Below, in pieces: positions 4,867 through 6,249 of a DNA stretch of 6,249 nt. The notes below the pieces were generated by a model. The model did no database searches and was not told where the DNA came from. It saw nothing but the letters and a program-made list of their open reading frames with translations. This DNA comes from Clostridia bacterium (lineage in GTDB: Bacteria > Bacillota > Clostridia > Christensenellales > UBA1242): contig JAFUJE010000037.1 of NCBI GenBank assembly GCA_017473795.1, positions 1 to 6,249 of the forward strand, given 5' to 3'. Both the position numbers and the translations under genes were made by a program. Every line of letters starts with the position of its first letter. The stretch's first letter is position 1.

Positions 4867-6249
4867 ATGGGATTATTTGCAAGTGATAATACACGCTCCG
4901 TGCGTAAATTACAACGTATTGCTGATTTAGTTATTGCCTTGGAAGATGATTATGCTGCCTTGGACGATCATGCTTTAATAGCCAAAACCGCAGAATTTAA
5001 ACAACGTTTAGCTGACGGTGAAACTTTGGACGATATTTTGCCCGAAGCCTTTGCCACGGTACGTGAAGCAGCTTACCGTGTATTAGGACAAAAAGCCTAC
5101 TACGTCCAAATTTTAGGTGGCATTGCCCTACACCAAGGTCGTATTGCCGAAATGAAAACAGGTGAAGGTAAAACCTTGGTTTCGACCATGCCAGCTTACT
5201 TAAATGCTTTAGCGGGCAAAGGCGTACACGTTGTCGAAGTCAACGAATACTTAGCCAAACGTAACAGCGAATGGATGGGAAAAGTTCACCGCTTCTTGGG
5301 GTTGACCGTGGGCTTAAGTCTTTCTCATGCAACACCTGATGTCAAACGTGCGGCTTATAACCAGGATATTACTTATGTTACCAGCAGCGAAGTTGGTTTT
5401 GATTACTTACGTGATAACGTAGCGCACCATAAAGAAGACCGTGTTTTACGTGGTATGAATTATGCCGTAATCGACGAAATTGATAGTATTTTAATCGACG
5501 AAAGTCGTACACCGTTGATTATGTCGGCTCCAACCAAAGACAATAGTGAACTTTATAAAGTTGCCGATAAATTTACCCGTAGCCTCACGAAAGACGATTA
5601 CGAAATTGATTTAAAGGAACGGGCTGTTCGCTTAACCGAGTCAGGTTTTGCCAAAGCTGAACGGGCTTTTAACATAGAAAATATCAGTGATGCGAACAAC
5701 ATGGAATTAAATCATTTCATTAATAACGCCATGAAAGCGCACCACTTGTTCACTGCTGACGTGGATTACATTATCAACAGCAAAAAAGAAATTATCATTA
5801 TTGACCAAAATACCGGTCGTGCTATGGTTGGCCGTCGTTACAGTGACGGACTGCACCAAGCAATCGAAGCTAAAGAAAATGTGCCGATTAAAAACGAAGA
5901 CAAAACTGTGGCAACCATTACCATCCAAAATTTGTTTAAACTTTACCGTAAGTTATCAGGTATGACGGGTACTGCCAAAACCGAAGAAGATGAATTCAAA
6001 AAGATTTATGGCGTCGACGTTGTCGCTATCCCAACCAACAAGCCTGTAATTCGTGAAGACGCACCCGACGTTATTTTCCAAAACATGACCAATAAATTGG
6101 CAGCAATTTACGAAGATGTACTCTACCGCTACGAACGTAAACAGCCCGTTTTAATTGGTACTACGACAATTGAACGTAGTGAAGAAATTTCAAAATACTT
6201 AAAGAGCAAGAAAGTGCCCCACGTGGTATTAAATGCCAAAAACCACGAA
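4867..6249 (+). CDS. secA: Preprotein translocase ATPase SecA, N-terminal 461 residues (cut by window edge)
   Basis: SecA is the cytoplasmic motor that drives secreted proteins through SecYEG by ATP hydrolysis. I translated 461 codons, open to the right edge. Seen in order: QILGGIALHQGRIAEMKTGEGKT (80-102), which contains Walker A; VVEVNEYLAKR (122-132), usually VVTVNDYLAKR; VGFDYLRDN (176-184); Walker B DEIDSILIDESRTP (203-216); the preprotein cross-linking region (about 220-365), with TGRAMVGRRYSDGLHQ (316-331) and LSGMTGTAKTEEDEF (363-377); and the start of the second nucleotide-binding fold, with PTNKPVIRED (389-398) and VLNAKNHE (454-461). Family SecA is about 800-900 residues, so roughly half is here. 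The MGLF start is typical of the family and no better start lies upstream. The usual TNNEFGFDYLRDN motif reads TSSEVGFDYLRDN, so this copy is somewhat divergent but looks functional. It is divergent from spoIIE across 122 bp. Confidence 0.97.
   Translation, partial: MGLFASDNTRSVRKLQRIADLVIALEDDYAALDDHALIAKTAEFKQRLADGETLDDILPEAFATVREAAYRVLGQKAYYVQILGGIALHQGRIAEMKTGEGKTLVSTMPAYLNALAGKGVHVVEVNEYLAKRNSEWMGKVHRFLGLTVGLSLSHATPDVKRAAYNQDITYVTSSEVGFDYLRDNVAHHKEDRVLRGMNYAVIDEIDSILIDESRTPLIMSAPTKDNSELYKVADKFTRSLTKDDYEIDLKERAVRLTESGFAKAERAFNIENISDANNMELNHFINNAMKAHHLFTADVDYIINSKKEIIIIDQNTGRAMVGRRYSDGLHQAIEAKENVPIKNEDKTVATITIQNLFKLYRKLSGMTGTAKTEEDEFKKIYGVDVVAIPTNKPVIREDAPDVIFQNMTNKLAAIYEDVLYRYERKQPVLIGTTTIERSEEISKYLKSKKVPHVVLNAKNHE

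Noticed and set aside
5707..5928. Minus-strand open frame of 73 codons inside secA
   Set aside because: It is antisense to conserved SecA cross-linking-domain sequence and has no promoter or ribosome site.

Overview
The window is gap-free protein-coding DNA from a low-GC bacterium with ordinary stop codon usage (TGA ends recR). A full-length SpoIIE phosphatase points to an endospore-forming lineage of the Bacillota. The proteins diverge from the Bacillus versions, and I cannot name a genus from sequence alone.

Layout. A four-gene cluster is read on the minus strand: spoIIE (2459-4744), recR (1831-2424), an unrecognised 333-residue gene (830-1831), and the first 276 codons of a ComEC-type DNA-uptake channel (1-830, running off the left edge). 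The last three are packed by overlapping stop and start codons (TGATG and TAATG), so they look translationally coupled. On the other side of a 122-bp intergenic region (4745-4866), secA is read divergently on the plus strand and runs off the right edge after 461 codons. No RNA genes, CRISPR arrays, insertion sequences or terminators were seen.

Function. SpoIIE belongs to early sporulation (asymmetric septum, sigma-F activation). RecR (RecFOR recombination mediator) and ComEC (single-strand DNA import) both handle incoming or damaged single-stranded DNA, so the rest of the cluster has a competence/recombination flavour with an unknown protein between them. SecA is the essential Sec translocase motor.

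The most interesting signals are regulatory. secA, spoIIE and recR all lack a recognisable Shine-Dalgarno sequence, and each has a -10-like hexamer (TATACT, CATAAT, TATACT) ending only 5 or 6 nt before its ATG. That geometry predicts leaderless mRNAs. In contrast, the internal 333-residue gene has a GAGGTG ribosome site. The spoIIE/secA intergenic region also carries three TGTC-type boxes resembling Spo0A boxes, 10 and 20 bp apart on one strand, upstream of a spoIIE promoter that could use the long -35/-10 spacing known for Spo0A-activated sigma-A promoters. Other points are a ComEC apparently lacking its N-terminal OB-fold insert and a RecR with alanine at the Toprim glutamate position.
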